A stretch of 64,000 nt of DNA from Chrysomallon squamiferum (GCA_012295275.1 CM022673.1:14496788-14560787); one strand, 5' to 3'; shown: positions 1 through 12,134, counted from the stretch's first letter. Made by a program: numbers and translations. Notes: generated from the sequence alone by a model not told the origin.

Positions 1-587
1 TTGTTTATGTCAGATCTGAAATAGAAGTCTGTTTATGTTTTAACTATTTTTTTTTTTAAAGATTTGAATTTAGCTGTGTACGTTTATATTTACATTGTGA
101 TGTTATCTACGTGTCTGTTCATCTGTGTCAATATTTCAAAGTACATCTGGCTAAATTTATACTATGCGGTAAATAAATAAATGATAAGTCAGCAAAGTTT
201 TATCTCTTAATATATATATATATAGCAATAATATAAAATAACTTCAATAAAACATTTACGTCAATATGTACAATAACAAAAATATAATATTTACGTCATA
301 ATATAATAATTTAAAATAAAATACTTGTCATAATGTAAAATATCTAAATAATATACTTAAGTCATATATATACATACATATATGTACATACGTACGTACA
401 CATACACGTACGTAATAATATACATCATAATGGTAGTAAATAACTATATATAATGTTTACGTCATAATATTTTGTATATTTAGATCATGACGTAAATACA
501 TACATTCAGCAACACGATCACTTCCTCTTGAAAATCAGTCTGTTATGAATATTTCTAACATCGATATTTCGTTTTATCCTGTTACAG
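1..587. repeat. AT-rich noncoding with degenerate tandem units
   Basis: No gene is seen. Between about 235 and 500 a degenerate unit built around TTTACGTCATAATAT recurs four or five times, separated by AT-rich spacer. A mixed ACAT/ACGT microsatellite sits at about 363-415. The rest is low-complexity AT-rich DNA. Confidence 0.6.
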
Positions 588-722
588 CTGAACAGTATTC
601 GAGATATCGGAGATGGTTTCGTGTTTGAAGTTAATCAATATGCACAAAGCTCATTTCTTACGAGTTCGTTCGTCTGTGTAATCGTGTGTCGTAAATTAAT
701 TTCACAATTTTCAACATTTTAA
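588..722 (+). other. possible exon after a good splice acceptor, open for 44 codons
   Basis: A pyrimidine-rich tract ending CCTGTTACAG at 578-587 looks like a 3' splice site. The frame starting directly after it stays open for 44 codons to TAA at 720-722 and is less AT-rich than its surroundings. An AATAAA-like word follows near 984, so a terminal exon is conceivable. A second short ATG-started frame (729-911, 60 codons, rich in Lys and Arg) follows in the same island. I recognise neither peptide. A chance open frame in a unique island is at least as likely. Confidence 0.13.
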
Positions 723-911
723 CATCAGATGTATAGGGCGTTTTATAAAAAACCGTGCACGCTTATTTTCAGGGGTAAAGAAATTTCCGCTCGGGTCTGG
801 ATTAGAAACTTAGTAAGACGTGATCGTATCGGAAAAACGAGACTGCCGGAAATAGAGCAAAGTGTAATAATAAACGAGGTTTATTGCACGAGCAAAAAGA
901 TATTATGTTGA

Positions 912-1289
912 AGATATTATATCAAAGATGTTAATTTATTATTTCCAGTATTTGATTAAAAAAAAATGTTCCTTACCAAAAATAAACTGGATATTTTCTT
1001 TCAGTTATGTCCTTACGTAGCTATGAGGTTACAGAACTAACCTAAATCATGATGTTTCTTCTCGATTTGTTCCCTTACATTTTCCCGTTCCAACCATCTG
1101 TTTGTTTTGTTGTTGTTGTTGTTTTTTTTTTTTTTTTTTTTTTTTTATCGTTATTAGGGGTCTACGATATACCAACATCATTTTCTTATCAGTTACTGAC
1201 TTTATTAAATGACGTGACTGGAAATTTAATATGAAGCTGTGTTGGTTTTAAATGCACGTGTTTTCTACGTTTTCTGTTGAAGAAACAAA
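912..1289. repeat. noncoding, with GTT then poly-T tract
   Basis: No gene is seen. A short GTT run passes into a pure T tract at about 1105-1146. The flanks are unremarkable AT-rich sequence. Confidence 0.7.
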
Positions 1290-1385
1290 GGGTAGTTCTG
1301 TGTTAGAGCGTTGAACTGAGGATGATGACGTCGATGCGGCAGTACGTCTGCTTCTCGCTTGCGTTAGTCAGAGCCACGAGCCTGG
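1290..1385 (+). repeat. tRNA-like (SINE) relic
   Basis: The segment from 1290 reads GGTAGTTCTGTGTTAGAGCG, close to a tRNA D-arm / A box, and continues like an anticodon stem. No good B box follows at tRNA spacing, so this is a degraded tRNA-derived SINE head at most, not a working tRNA. Confidence 0.3.
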
Positions 1386-2060
1386 CTTATTTAAAAATAA
1401 AATTAAAAATTAAAAAAACTTCCAGTGATCTGTATTTTATACTTGTGGGAAAACACAAATAAAAAATGAATAAAAAATAAATAAATAAAAAAAATTGTGG
1501 TTTGCTTACTCTTATCATAACAATGGAAATAAATGTGCAACTGACATCTAAAATAGTTTGGAAGCAAAATGTGTTTCAGAATTATTACTCTTTCATTTAA
1601 TTAACGCTTTAAATTTTTATATATTTTTAAATTGCATAATGTTTAATTTTAAAAAGATGGATGTGTAAATAACTAGCAATATTGTGAATGAATTTGAATT
1701 TAAAAATATATAAAATATTCTCCACCATTACTATTCCAAGTTAAACAAATAAAAATTAAAAAAATAAAATAAAATAAAAAAATAAAAAAAAAGAAATGAA
1801 AAAAGAAAGAAAGAAAGAACAAAAGAAATTAAAAAAATTATTAAAAGTTCTTGCCTTCAGAACGGAACAAAAATATAAAACTGTTGGTTGGTAATTTAAT
1901 AACGGAAATGATGTCAAAAGTAGATATATATTTAACTCATTTTATCAGAAAATATTGCTTCATAAACCTCAGATTCGGAGAAAAATAATGATTTGTTGTT
2001 GTGGGGTTTTTTTGTTGTTTTTTAAATAAATCAAAATTTCACAAATAAATAGCACGTATT
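1386..2060. other. A-rich noncoding
   Basis: No gene is seen. AAAT and AAAG runs (about 1455-1495 and 1740-1850) lie in AT-rich DNA. Confidence 0.6.
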
Positions 2061-2067
2061 ATAAAAA

Positions 2068-2288
2068 TGGTTACAAAATCATAATTTATATATTCGTTTA
2101 GTATTTTTAAACTGGTTACAAACTATATTTAAGTATTCATTTATTATTATAAAAATGGTTACAAAAACATGCTTTATGTAATCATTTAGAATTTTAAACT
2201 GGTTACTAAAATGTACTTTATCTGTTCGATGAGCATTTATAACTGGTTACAAAAACAAACTTTATATATTCGTTTAAGACTTGTGCAG
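2068..2288. repeat. minisatellite, 43-45 bp unit, about 5 copies
   Basis: Units begin TGGTTAC at 2068, 2113, 2156, 2200 and 2244, so spacing is 43-45 bp. Copies are diverged at many positions, so the array is old. It is AT-rich and has no coding capacity. Confidence 0.8.
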
Positions 2289-2640
2289 CCTCGGTTCTGA
2301 ACACTGCGTCTACCGGCTAAACAGCGGTCTTGTTAAACAAACATTTCATCTTTTCATTCTGCGAGTATGAACGATTGGTTCTCACATTATTTCATTACGT
2401 AAAATCGTTCATCTCGGCTGCCTGCAGTTCCTGTGTAACTGTGCGAGGAAGCTCTTAAAGTATCATTAATAACGCTAAGCGCATTGCCAAGTATAATCCC
2501 GCAATTGTAACACAGCAGTTGGATGCCGCTGAATAGCAGAGAGGAAATACAACAAAGAAAAGAATTAGAACATGAAGGCTCATTCTTCACATAAAAACCT
2601 TTAGGCTGTCTTCAAATCTGCTTCTTCTAGTTTTCTATAT
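2289..2640. other. unique noncoding island
   Basis: Ordinary-complexity sequence. A 67-codon frame on the minus strand (2387-2590) has no recognisable motif and no convincing splice context, so no gene is called. Confidence 0.5.
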
Positions 2641-2647
2641 TTATTAT

Positions 2648-2666
2648 ACTCGTTTTTTTTTGGAGG

Positions 2667-2699
<33 letters not shown>

Positions 2700-2718
2700 T
2701 CTTTTTTTTAAAGTTTCT

Positions 2719-2755
<37 letters not shown>

Positions 2756-2770
2756 AAAGAAGAAAAAATT
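2648..2770. repeat. poly-T followed by poly-A
   Basis: A T tract (about 2668-2708) and a pure A tract (about 2719-2753) are separated by about 10 bases, giving an A/T inverted repeat able to fold into a hairpin. Exact lengths may reflect assembly slippage. Confidence 0.85.
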
Positions 2771-2959
2771 AACATGAAAAAATTCTTACTTGACATTAAC
2801 TGCGTAATCAAAACGAGCGGAATGTTATATTAGAAATGCTGCATTTCGAATATTTCTTTTGGTCTGATTTAAAAAAAATTATTTTATTTTAAATTATATT
2901 ATGTAATATCTAAAAATTATTTTTAATATTATCAAGACAGTAAATTATTCACAGATTAT

Positions 2960-3003
2960 CTTTAAAAAAATAACTACAAAAAAATAAATAAATAAATAAA
3001 TAA

Positions 3004-3064
<61 letters not shown>
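2960..3064. repeat. AAAT then AAT microsatellite
   Basis: Short AAAT run followed by a nearly pure AAT/ATA array to about 3064. Confidence 0.9.
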
Positions 3065-3178
3065 TAAAAATCTTGTAAATAAATCAGTACGAAGAAAGAA
3101 AGTGGATGTTATTTTATTTGGACCGATGTAATTTTACCCGTTTTATCTGTACATCTGTTCGTCTGTCTGTATTTTGAT

Positions 3179-3272
3179 ATGTGTGTGTACGTGTGTACGT
3201 GTACGTGTGTGCGTGTGTATGTGTGTACGTGTGTGTGTGTGTACATCTGTACGTGTGTACGTGTGTGTGTGC
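3179..3272. repeat. compound GT/ACGT microsatellite
   Basis: GT repeat interrupted at intervals by TACGTG. His/Thr-rich frames on the minus strand across it are repeat translations. Confidence 0.9.
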
Positions 3273-3611
3273 ATAAGGTATTTTCTAGTATTGTCTGTTT
3301 AGAAAACAACAGAGGAAGTTAGTGTAGCGGATCTGTGGGAGTAGATTGAGTAATAAACCTAATTTCAACCAAAAGTCCTCAGGGCTGATGGTAAAAACTC
3401 GCACATAACTGAACAGTAAAGATAATTCACTTCGACACCTTTTCCTGCGTGTACGCATTTTCCTAGCTAATTCGAATCCGCGCTTTATAAGCTCCCAGCT
3501 GGCAATGGACGAAACAAGTTTTACAGACCGATTTACAGGCACAAAATGTGTTTTAGTATCGAGACTCGGGTCTAATTGTCAGACATCCTTGTCAAATATC
3601 CTGATGTTTGT

Positions 3612-3613
<2 letters not shown>

Positions 3614-3686
<73 letters not shown>
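3614..3686. repeat. (TC)n microsatellite
   Basis: About 73 bp of pure TC; the Ser-Leu open frame reading through it is not a gene. Confidence 0.95.
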
Positions 3687-3690
<4 letters not shown>

Positions 3691-4484
3691 GTTTGACAAT
3701 ATCTACCTACACTCTCTTTCACCGGCAGTCGTAGACATATTTAGAAAAAGTAACAAAAAAATCATTCATAATTATTAACATTTCTGCACAAACCACAAAC
3801 CTAAAATATTGCAAGGACAAATAAAGCATAAGCCAATTGCATACAGATTATCAGTTAAACACAACAATAAACATTTATAAGCAACCCAGTTGAGCACCGA
3901 CGCGGCCTGTTTTTAAACAAATTACTTCACAGTAAATTGTATTTTGAAGGTACACAGTAGTCAGCCGTATTTACGTGGGTTTCAGCTGTTCTCAGTATCA
4001 TCTATTCGTGGGGTTTCAAGTAATGAATACTTACAAATGAAATTAAGTTTATTTTATATAAGTGTCCTGCTCATTCGCGACTTCTGAACATCCGTGGAAG
4101 GTCATGGAAGGTGGCGGATAATCAGACCTGAACACAAATATCATTTCAAAAACACCCCATGACCGTACACTACACTAAGTCTGATGATGACATAAAAACG
4201 GGATAACAGGTTAAAACTGACTGGTAGTTAAAGGTAAAGTTTGTTTTGAAAAACTGCTGGCTACAGTCAGCAAATAAAATGAAAAAAAAACAAAAAAAAA
4301 CAAAACAAAATAACAACAACAAATTAAAAAAAAAATAAATTAAAATAAATTAAACGGTTTTGTGAAGTAGCTGTGAATAACTTACTGGAAACAGCAACGA
4401 ATCAATGGACACTCAGCGAGAAGGACCGATCCTACGAACCCACTATCTGAGCATTAAGAACAGATATTACAAGAATAAACACAT
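3687..4484. other. unique noncoding stretch
   Basis: No gene is seen. Ordinary AT-rich sequence with an A-rich patch at about 4277-4350. Confidence 0.5.
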
Positions 4485-4690
4485 TTCTGTTGTATTAGTG
4501 ACAGAAGATGTGTGTTATAGCAGCGACAACAAGATCTGTGATACATTGTGACATCTAGATGTATTGTATCAATGACAACTAAATGTGTTATATCAATTAC
4601 AACTAGATGTGTCTTATATCAGCGACAACTAGATGTGTGCTATATCAGTGACAGTTAAATGTGCTATATCAGTGACAGCTAGATATTGAT
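4485..4690. repeat. degenerate tandem repeat, about 25-28 bp unit
   Basis: Units resembling ATATCAGTGACAACTAGATG recur about seven times with substitutions and small indels. Confidence 0.65.
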
Positions 4691-4796
4691 GGTATATCCA
4701 GCTTACAAAAACATTTTATTATTCGCTTACTCGATCCCGTTCTGCGCAGTTCCAACATGCGACTTTCGAATAAGCGTTAACGCGACACTCTTATTA

Positions 4797-4812
4797 CAGC
4801 GCCGTCTGGCGG
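4797..4812 (-). promoter_or_regulatory. CTCF-like word
   Basis: Read on the minus strand this is CCGCCAGACGGCGCTG. It matches the bilaterian CTCF core (CCASYAGRKGGCGC) at most positions, with a C where G or T is expected in the core. It lies in a unique island (4690-5040). One isolated match of this quality is weak evidence. Confidence 0.2.
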
Positions 4813-5139
4813 TGGATGTAATCACACTCACACACCACAGATCTCCCTGGAGTAATGATGCTGCACACGTAGTCGCTAACCACGCAGGCCAACACACGCC
4901 AAACACAGATTTAGAACCCAATTGACTTTTGCTTATTGAAGATACGAGCTAACGAAGCGGAACCTACCGACTTAAATCTAAAGTAACCGAATCAAGATCC
5001 GATCACTGCCGAGTCAGCAGTAACATACGCAATCGAGTTGTTCAAGTAAATTATCTTTATATTTCTTATTAGTTTAATTTCATCCTTACATCTCGCTCAA
5101 TCTTCTTTTATTTCTTATTATTAGTTTAATGCATACACT

Positions 5140-5330
5140 GTTTTACTAGTATATTAAATTAATAATACTATATTTTTACTAGTATATTAGATTAATAATA
5201 CTATATTTTTACTAGTATGTTAGTTTAATAATACTATGTTTTTAATTCTTTGTTAGTTTAATAATACTATGTTTTTCTAGTTTATGATTAGTTTAATGAA
5301 TACTAAGTTTTATTAGTTTACTATTAATTT
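5140..5330. repeat. minisatellite, 33 bp unit
   Basis: ACTAGTAT begins at 5145, 5178 and 5211, giving a 33-bp period. More diverged copies centred on AGTTTAATAATACTATG continue to about 5330. Confidence 0.75.
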
Positions 5331-5569
5331 AAATATACGTTGTTTACTAAATAACAATTAGATATAAATATTACTGTCACAATAACACAAAACATACAGT
5401 ATTCTTACATACTCTATCTTCATTAGTTTAATAGTTTTGTTGAAAATTTAAATTCGTCTTCACTTTGTTTTTTTTGTTGTTTTTTTTGTTTTTTTTCTTA
5501 TTCCTGTGTTGTTGTAGTTTGCTTTATTTCAGTTTTGTGTGGGCGTGTAATTAGGAAATTGTTCAAACT

Positions 5570-5800
5570 GACGGTAAAAAGCTGTGTACTCAGTAACACT
5601 GCAAAAATACCCGTGTTCTCAAACTGCCGACGTCAGAAAGAAGTAGAGACAGACGTCTTGTTATTTTAAGAACTCGCGTCACTAACGGTAACGTCAGTAC
5701 AAACAGATCACGTGATACTAACATTCCACATTACGTAACTTGATTTATTGAACCACCGGTGTCTGGGCGTCGACTTATTAATTATCGTTAACAACTTTTC
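5570..5800. promoter_or_regulatory. unique island, candidate regulatory element
   Basis: GC-richer, ordinary-complexity DNA with no open frame. It contains GACGTCA-type words near 5629 and 5692, an E-box CACGTG near 5710, and TTAATTA near 5778. These are common words, so function is inferred only from their clustering in a repeat desert. Confidence 0.2.
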
Positions 5801-5856
5801 ACGCCCTTGGTGCAGACTGTTTATGTTTTAATGAAAATAAGCTATTAAATAAATAA

Positions 5857-5859
5857 ATA

Positions 5860-5890
<31 letters not shown>

Positions 5891-6031
5891 TTGGCCATAT
5901 CCGCTGAATCTTTCTGTTTGTTTAAACTTGTGTAATTCAGTTCATGTTAGTATGTCTGTATGTGTGTGTGTGTCAGTTTATGTGTTTTTGTGTACCTGTG
6001 TGTGTCATGTGTGTGTGTGCTTATTTTTAGT

Positions 6032-6071
<40 letters not shown>

Positions 6072-6075
6072 TTTG
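5857..6075. repeat. (AT)n, poly-T and (GT)n microsatellites
   Basis: An AT run then T run at about 5857-5891; imperfect GT repeats from 5950 with a pure GT core at about 6037-6068. Cys-Val open frames here are artefacts. Confidence 0.9.
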
Positions 6076-6269
6076 TATCTATAATATAAAAGTTAGAACG
6101 AGTGAATGTACTTTAGTGTGTTTATATGCATGCAGATACGTGTTTATAACTGAATGTGTTTTTATGTAGGTAAGCGAAATCTCACACATGATAATGTTTT
6201 AATGAAGAACACAATATTCTCGGTATACGTACATAATAATATATCTTACAGCTATTGATATTAAAATGT

Positions 6270-6600
6270 AGGTTTTCATTACATCACAGCTTGAATACTG
6301 GTCGCGTCTGGAATATTGTTAATGGTCACCAAGGGAAAACAAGTCCAGCTTCACCCGTCAGATAAAATTATCTTCTAGACGCGATTCGGCAGACTTCGTG
6401 TGTTTCCGTGACACCGGAGGTGGCCGGGCGGAAAGCGACGGTTGCCAGATGTTAATTAAGTTGAGAATGGGTAAACACGAAGTTGTGAAAACAAACCCGA
6501 CAGCGGATTGACAGCCACTTACTGACCATTAATTACCCGACGCTAAACGAAATTATTCTGCACTTCAGTCCGCGTTAATGGAGGAGTCAAACAGGAAAAT
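6270..6600. promoter_or_regulatory. unique island, candidate conserved noncoding element
   Basis: No long frame on either strand, GC-richer than the flanks and free of simple repeats. Holds homeodomain-type words (TTAATTAA near 6453, CATTAATTACC near 6530). It resembles an intronic enhancer in texture, but no function is demonstrated. Confidence 0.2.
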
Positions 6601-6710
6601 AAAGATGTTTATAAACAAATTGACTAAAAGTGGAAATAATAACTTGTATCAGTTCTGTAGTTTATAAATAGGCTCATAAATTAATTAATTTCAGCGACGT
6701 ATCATCTGCA

Positions 6711-6721
6711 TCAACAACACC

Positions 6722-6755
<34 letters not shown>

Positions 6756-6960
6756 TCACCAACAACAACAACAAATCTCACTCGTTCTCAACCTGTTATT
6801 CCTTTTACCATCTCCGTCAGTTTCTCTCTTTTCTCTCTCTCTATCGTACGTTTAGAGTTTACAATAAGGTAGATAGATATATAAATATATAGACAGGTAG
6901 AGAGATAGGCAAATGGATAGATAGTTAGAGAGATAGACAGATAGATAGATAATGAAACAG
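6711..6960. repeat. CAC/CAT/CAA triplets, TC tract and GATA-type repeats
   Basis: Triplet array at 6711-6776, TC-rich patch at about 6815-6845, then degenerate AGAT/GATA tetranucleotides to about 6960. Confidence 0.85.
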
Positions 6961-7377
6961 AGAAAGCAAGAGAATCTATAATTCGCGATAAATCAGTCCT
7001 CGAGGTGAAATCCGAACTGCAACAGAAAACAGGACAGGGCAGTTTCCAGTAATACAGTTCACAGTGTACCCCCGTTTCACTCACTCGTTAATTATCACTG
7101 ATGACAAAACTGATACCATGCACTGTTAAAAAGCAATATTTTCAGTGGTCTCTAATTTTATTTTTATACAATATTTCTGGAAGAAACAGCTGTATCAATA
7201 AGAAGAGAACAGATCAAATGAAATCTCGCAGATGTAGGTTTGTTAATGAAATATTTGTCGATCACATAAAACAGTTATATCGTCTGAAATAACAATATGG
7301 AGGAACCGTAGACTGGTCACATGTGTGTCAACTGTTTTTATTTAATTAAGCCTGTCTACTGTCTACGTCATTTGGGA

Positions 7378-7393
7378 CAAGGGGAGATAAATC
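7378..7393 (+). repeat. GGGGAGATAA-type word common in mollusc DNA
   Basis: CAAGGGGAGATAAATC. I recall close relatives of this word as very frequent in mollusc noncoding sequence. Related words occur at 28757 and 36409. Taxonomic use is from memory only. Confidence 0.3.
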
Positions 7394-7489
7394 GGCAAGC
7401 TAAGTCTGATAGGTGTGTTGTTTTACGTAATTCGTGATACTGCTTTGTATTTTATTTAAGTAACGTCGTGTGAGCCTAGTGAAATTACA

Positions 7490-7663
7490 GAAGAAAAAAA
7501 AAAAAAAAAAAACTAAACGAATATATAAAAAAAAAAAAATAAATAAAAAAATAATATATAAAAAAATAAAAAGATAAAATGAATAAATATGTGAATGAAT
7601 ACTTAAAAAAACTTCCTCCCCCATCAAAACAACAACAACAATAAGAGCAACAACAACAACAAT

Positions 7664-7698
<35 letters not shown>

Positions 7699-7708
7699 CA
7701 ACAACAAC

Positions 7709-7760
<52 letters not shown>

Positions 7761-7830
7761 TTAATAATAATAGTAGTAATAATAATAGTAATAGTAATAA
7801 TAACGGTGATGATGATGATGTTGATACTAG
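7490..7830. repeat. A-rich tract, then AAC/AGC/AAT triplet array
   Basis: Poly-A and AAAT DNA at 7490-7600, then a compound array passing from AAC through a run of AGC (about 7668-7695) to AAT and GAT triplets near 7830. Confidence 0.9.
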
Positions 7831-8234
7831 TCTTACTACTCCACCTTTCTAACAGTGGGTACTACTACTACGTCTATTTCTACTGTTGCAATTTTTGATG
7901 TAGATATATCTTACTTGTAATATTATTAGTGTTACTAGTGCTATTATAAACATATCCCATTAATACTACTACCACTGCTGCCACTATTACGATGTTACTA
8001 TATTACTACTTCTACTAGTACCACCTCTACTAAAGAGATGAATAGTGTAAAACCACGAGTGTGAAAGTTATAAAAGATGATTATTAACAATAAGAGAAAA
8101 TTACATTTCTAACTCCTGTGTTTCTGAATATCAATATTTTCACAGTGTTAACTGACATGGCCATTATTTATCTTTTCGTAATTGTTTCGACGCCCACGTG
8201 TTTTCCCGTTCTGAACGTGTTAAATTAGGAAGTA
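7831..8234. other. upstream region of the 8235 exon
   Basis: Degenerate ACT triplets at 7850-8040, then unique sequence. An E-box CACGTG lies at 8195-8200, about 35 bp upstream of the candidate start codon. No TATA box is evident, so a transcription start cannot be placed. Confidence 0.4.
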
Positions 8235-8337
8235 ATGCTCGCTAGCTCTGGGGAGTTGAAGTGTGTGTATTCCTTGGCTCTAGCCGTGACAACGTCCTGT
8301 TTGTTCTGCGTGTCGACGTTGCCCACGTTTGTGGAAG
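8235..8337 (+). CDS. candidate first coding exon with signal peptide (partial gene)
   Basis: An ATG at 8235 opens 34 codons plus one base up to AAG|GTGAGTGAAG, a strong 5' splice site at 8338. Without splicing the frame stops two codons later. An in-frame TAG at 8226-8228 lies just upstream, fixing this ATG as the start. The peptide has a short N-region with Glu7 and Lys9, a hydrophobic stretch at roughly residues 10-29 (CVYSLALAV onward) and a Pro-Thr-Phe-Val-Glu-Gly end, as in a signal-peptide exon. A phase-1 intron after a signal peptide is typical of secreted and cell-surface protein genes, including immunoglobulin-domain adhesion proteins. The family cannot be told because no downstream exon is recognisable. 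The local GC content is higher than its neighbours. Chance is not excluded, because the exon is short. Confidence 0.42.
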
Positions 8338-8628
8338 GTGAGTGAAGACGACGTAGTGGTCGTTAACATTTTGCGGTCATTTCTGATAAAATTACATTTG
8401 ACTTTTATAACGATTCCTTTTTCAAAATGATCGATAGATATTTCATGTTTTGCAAACACCGAAAATAAATTAATTACTAATTAGTTTGTTTCTCAGCGCA
8501 TGGAATTAAATTTCTTTCTTTCTGTGTTTCGTTTATGTTATAATAAATGTAAATTTTCATAATGGGAACAGTAAAAATATATATGTGTTTGTGATTAATA
8601 ATGATGATAACTAATAATAATGATGATG

Positions 8629-8663
<35 letters not shown>

Positions 8664-8770
8664 CAATAATAATAATAAAACTATAAAAACCAAAACATTT
8701 AAGGTATGTTTAAATGTTTCAGTTTATATAATAATAAATGTAATTTTTCATAGTAGTATAACAAAATTAA
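8338..8770. repeat. intron-like AT-rich DNA with AAT microsatellite
   Basis: Starts with the GTGAGT donor of the preceding exon. A GAT/AAT triplet array lies at about 8598-8670. Confidence 0.6.
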
Positions 8771-9330
8771 TATAGATGTGTATATTGTTAATAGCTATAA
8801 TAAAAATATATATATACGTGTTTGTAATAATAATAATAAAAAACAACAACATATAGTCTGAATGTTTCAGTCTGTAACATAATAAATGTAGTCTTTATAT
8901 AATTAACAGTTAAAATATAACTATGTACATGTTTGTAATTAAGATATAATAAAATATAAAGCTGTTTGTAATTAATAGGTAAAATAAAAATATATGTATT
9001 GTAATTAATAGCTATAATAAAATATATAAGTGTTTATAATTAATAGTTATAATAAAAATATATGTTTTGTAATTAATAGTTATAATAAAATATATACGTG
9101 TTTGTAATTAAGAGTTATAATAAATATATATACGTGTTTGTAATTAATAGTTATAATAAAAATATATATGTGTTTGTAATTAATAGTTATAATAAAAATA
9201 TATACGTGTTTGTAATTAATAGTTATAATAAAAATATACGTGTTTGTAATTAATAGTTATAATAAAAAAACATATACGTGTTTGTAATTAACAGTTATAA
9301 TAAAAATATATATAAGTTTGTAATTAATAA
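8770..9330. repeat. minisatellite, 36 bp unit with TACGTG core
   Basis: Units of the form TGTTTGTAATTAATAGTTAT followed by AATAAAAATATATACG repeat about every 36 bp, best conserved at 9040-9310 and more diverged before 8950. Many copies keep TACGTG. Confidence 0.85.
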
Positions 9331-9680
9331 AATCATTTAATTAATATATTTTCCGAGCCGAATGAATCCGACAGGTTCAGTGTTAAGGAGAAGCTGGAGT
9401 GTTTAATGATAAAATAAATGTTTGATACACGAGAATAGACGTTAATTGTCAGGGCTAAGTCTGATTGAGTAGTTTCTGTGTTTGACGATAATTCAGCTGT
9501 GTTTGCGAGTCAGTGATAAAACAAACACAATATCTGTGTGTAAACACCTCACATAGACTCCCTGATAGCTGTCAGCATTAGTGTGTGTGTACTCTGTGTT
9601 AACAAACATCAGTTCAATCCAGGCCTGTTTACAACCTCCTGATAACCTGGCACTGTCCAGCACTTGTAATTTCCATGTAA
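9331..9680. other. unique noncoding stretch
   Basis: No gene is seen; ordinary sequence between two repeat arrays. A 78-codon minus-strand frame (9493-9729) shows no recognisable motif. Confidence 0.45.
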
Positions 9681-10370
9681 GCCGCTTGTTGTGTCCACTC
9701 ATGGTGACCATGTAGATCATTCGTATCATCCACGGAAACTTTTGATAATGACCACGTGACGAGTTCTTGATGACCAGGCGTTAAAACATTCGTCATAGCC
9801 ACTGTTAGTGTCCACGTAAACTATTGTTGTTTTTTTTTTCCTCCGTAAACCAACATCTCTTAACAACTATATAAACCATTGTTAGTGTCCTAGTAAACCA
9901 ACTACTTGTAATATCCACGTAAACGATTGTTAATGTCCGAGTAAACACTCTTAGTGGCCACATAAACCACTTGTAGTATCCACATCCACATAAACCAGAA
10001 CCATGCGTAGTATCCATATAAACCACTCGTAGTATCCTATTAAAACTAACCACTCGTAACATCCAAGTAAACCAGCGTCACGTAAAGTACACGTAGAACG
10101 CTTAATATTCATCAGTTGTTGTACTCACCACATACACTGCTCACTGACTATGAAAATTACTAAAATTATCTACTAAACACTGCAAAGTTCTCGTAAACCA
10201 CACACCAGTTAAATCACCCATAGCAACCATGTAAATCACCCATAGCAACCATGTAAAAATTACTCATAGCAACCATGATATTTACTCACAGCAACCATGT
10301 AAATCATCCTTTTTGATCTCGTAAACCACTCACACTTAACAAGATCACGTGAATCACTCGCAGAGATCAC
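9680..10370. repeat. degenerate minisatellite, 22-30 bp units
   Basis: Units such as AACCACTCGTAGTATCCA recur irregularly from about 9780 to 10075. A second block of 22-bp units, CATAGCAACCATGTAAATCA, lies at about 10205-10305. Minus-strand frames across it merely translate the repeat. Confidence 0.65.
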
Positions 10371-11216
<846 letters not shown>

Positions 11217-11379
11217 AAATCGTCCTATTTTTTTCTCATAAATGAAGACTTAATGAAATATTTCTATATTGCAACAATTACTACTACCAGTACTACTTCT
11301 GCTACTTACTAATATATATATATATATTGTTTCAAAAGACTTGTAGAAAGAAAAACACTAGTTCAGTTAACAGAAATAA

Positions 11380-12130
11380 CTACATAAAATGCGCTTTTAC
11401 TCGGATTTGATCCTCGGTTCTCTCACGTCTGGGGGGTAAATTACCACGACAGAAGACGGTGAGTGACTTGAAATGAACATCACAAACAGTTTACTATCGG
11501 CATCAGTCTCTGCGTACATGCTGCTAATTGGTAAGGAAGCATCTCTCAGTACAATGTTTCTTACATTTTCCAAATGACACGAGCACAATAAAGCTGTCGT
11601 CTGCACACGGTGGTTCCGCGAACCTCTTCCAGTCCATTTAGCGCCAGCCAGGAGATCTACTTATACGATCACAATGGCTATTAATCAAATTTAATTAAAT
11701 AATTGGCTACAACAGAGGTTGGAAAATCTCGGGATATTGCTGGAAGTAACGTATCAAAACAAGCTGCCCTCGGCCAGTCGACTCTGACAGGAAGTCGGGC
11801 TGCAAGTGTTGGCAGATGGTGGTCAAATCAATATGGCCTCACTTCCGGTTGACGCTGCTTTCCGAAGATGGTTAATTTGCGAATCGTTTACGCTACAACG
11901 TCCACGATGTTCAAATCGTGGTGAATTAAAGTTAGACATGGTTCGGAAACAGCTACTTCTGTTGTGTGATGTTGGAGATAATCGGTCAAGCGTGAAGCGA
12001 ATGTGTAAATTAAGCAACAGCCGTGGCTGGATTTAGAACGTGTGTAGACGAAACGTGTTTCACAGGGGAAGACGTGGAGTTGACAGGGAGGGGAGCATGA
12101 AAAGTAAAGAGGAAAGGAAATAACCAGAAC
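11380..12130. promoter_or_regulatory. long unique island, candidate regulatory DNA
   Basis: About 750 bp almost free of simple repeats and GC-richer than average. A donor-like GTGAGTGAC begins at 11459, but frames leading into it contain stops. Homeodomain-type words cluster at 11670-11700. Opposed 64- and 76-codon frames at 11806-12036 overlap on both strands and neither looks coding. Best read as noncoding regulatory DNA or an unrecognised UTR. Confidence 0.2.
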
Positions 12131-12134
12131 GATA

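Noticed and set aside
1290-1385. A functional tRNA gene
   Set aside because: The A-box region is good but there is no B box at proper spacing and the acceptor stem does not pair.
7627-7830. Polyglutamine-type coding triplet repeat (CAG run)
   Set aside because: The CAG segment passes without break into CAA and TAA triplets, giving stops in every relevant frame, and no exon signals flank it.
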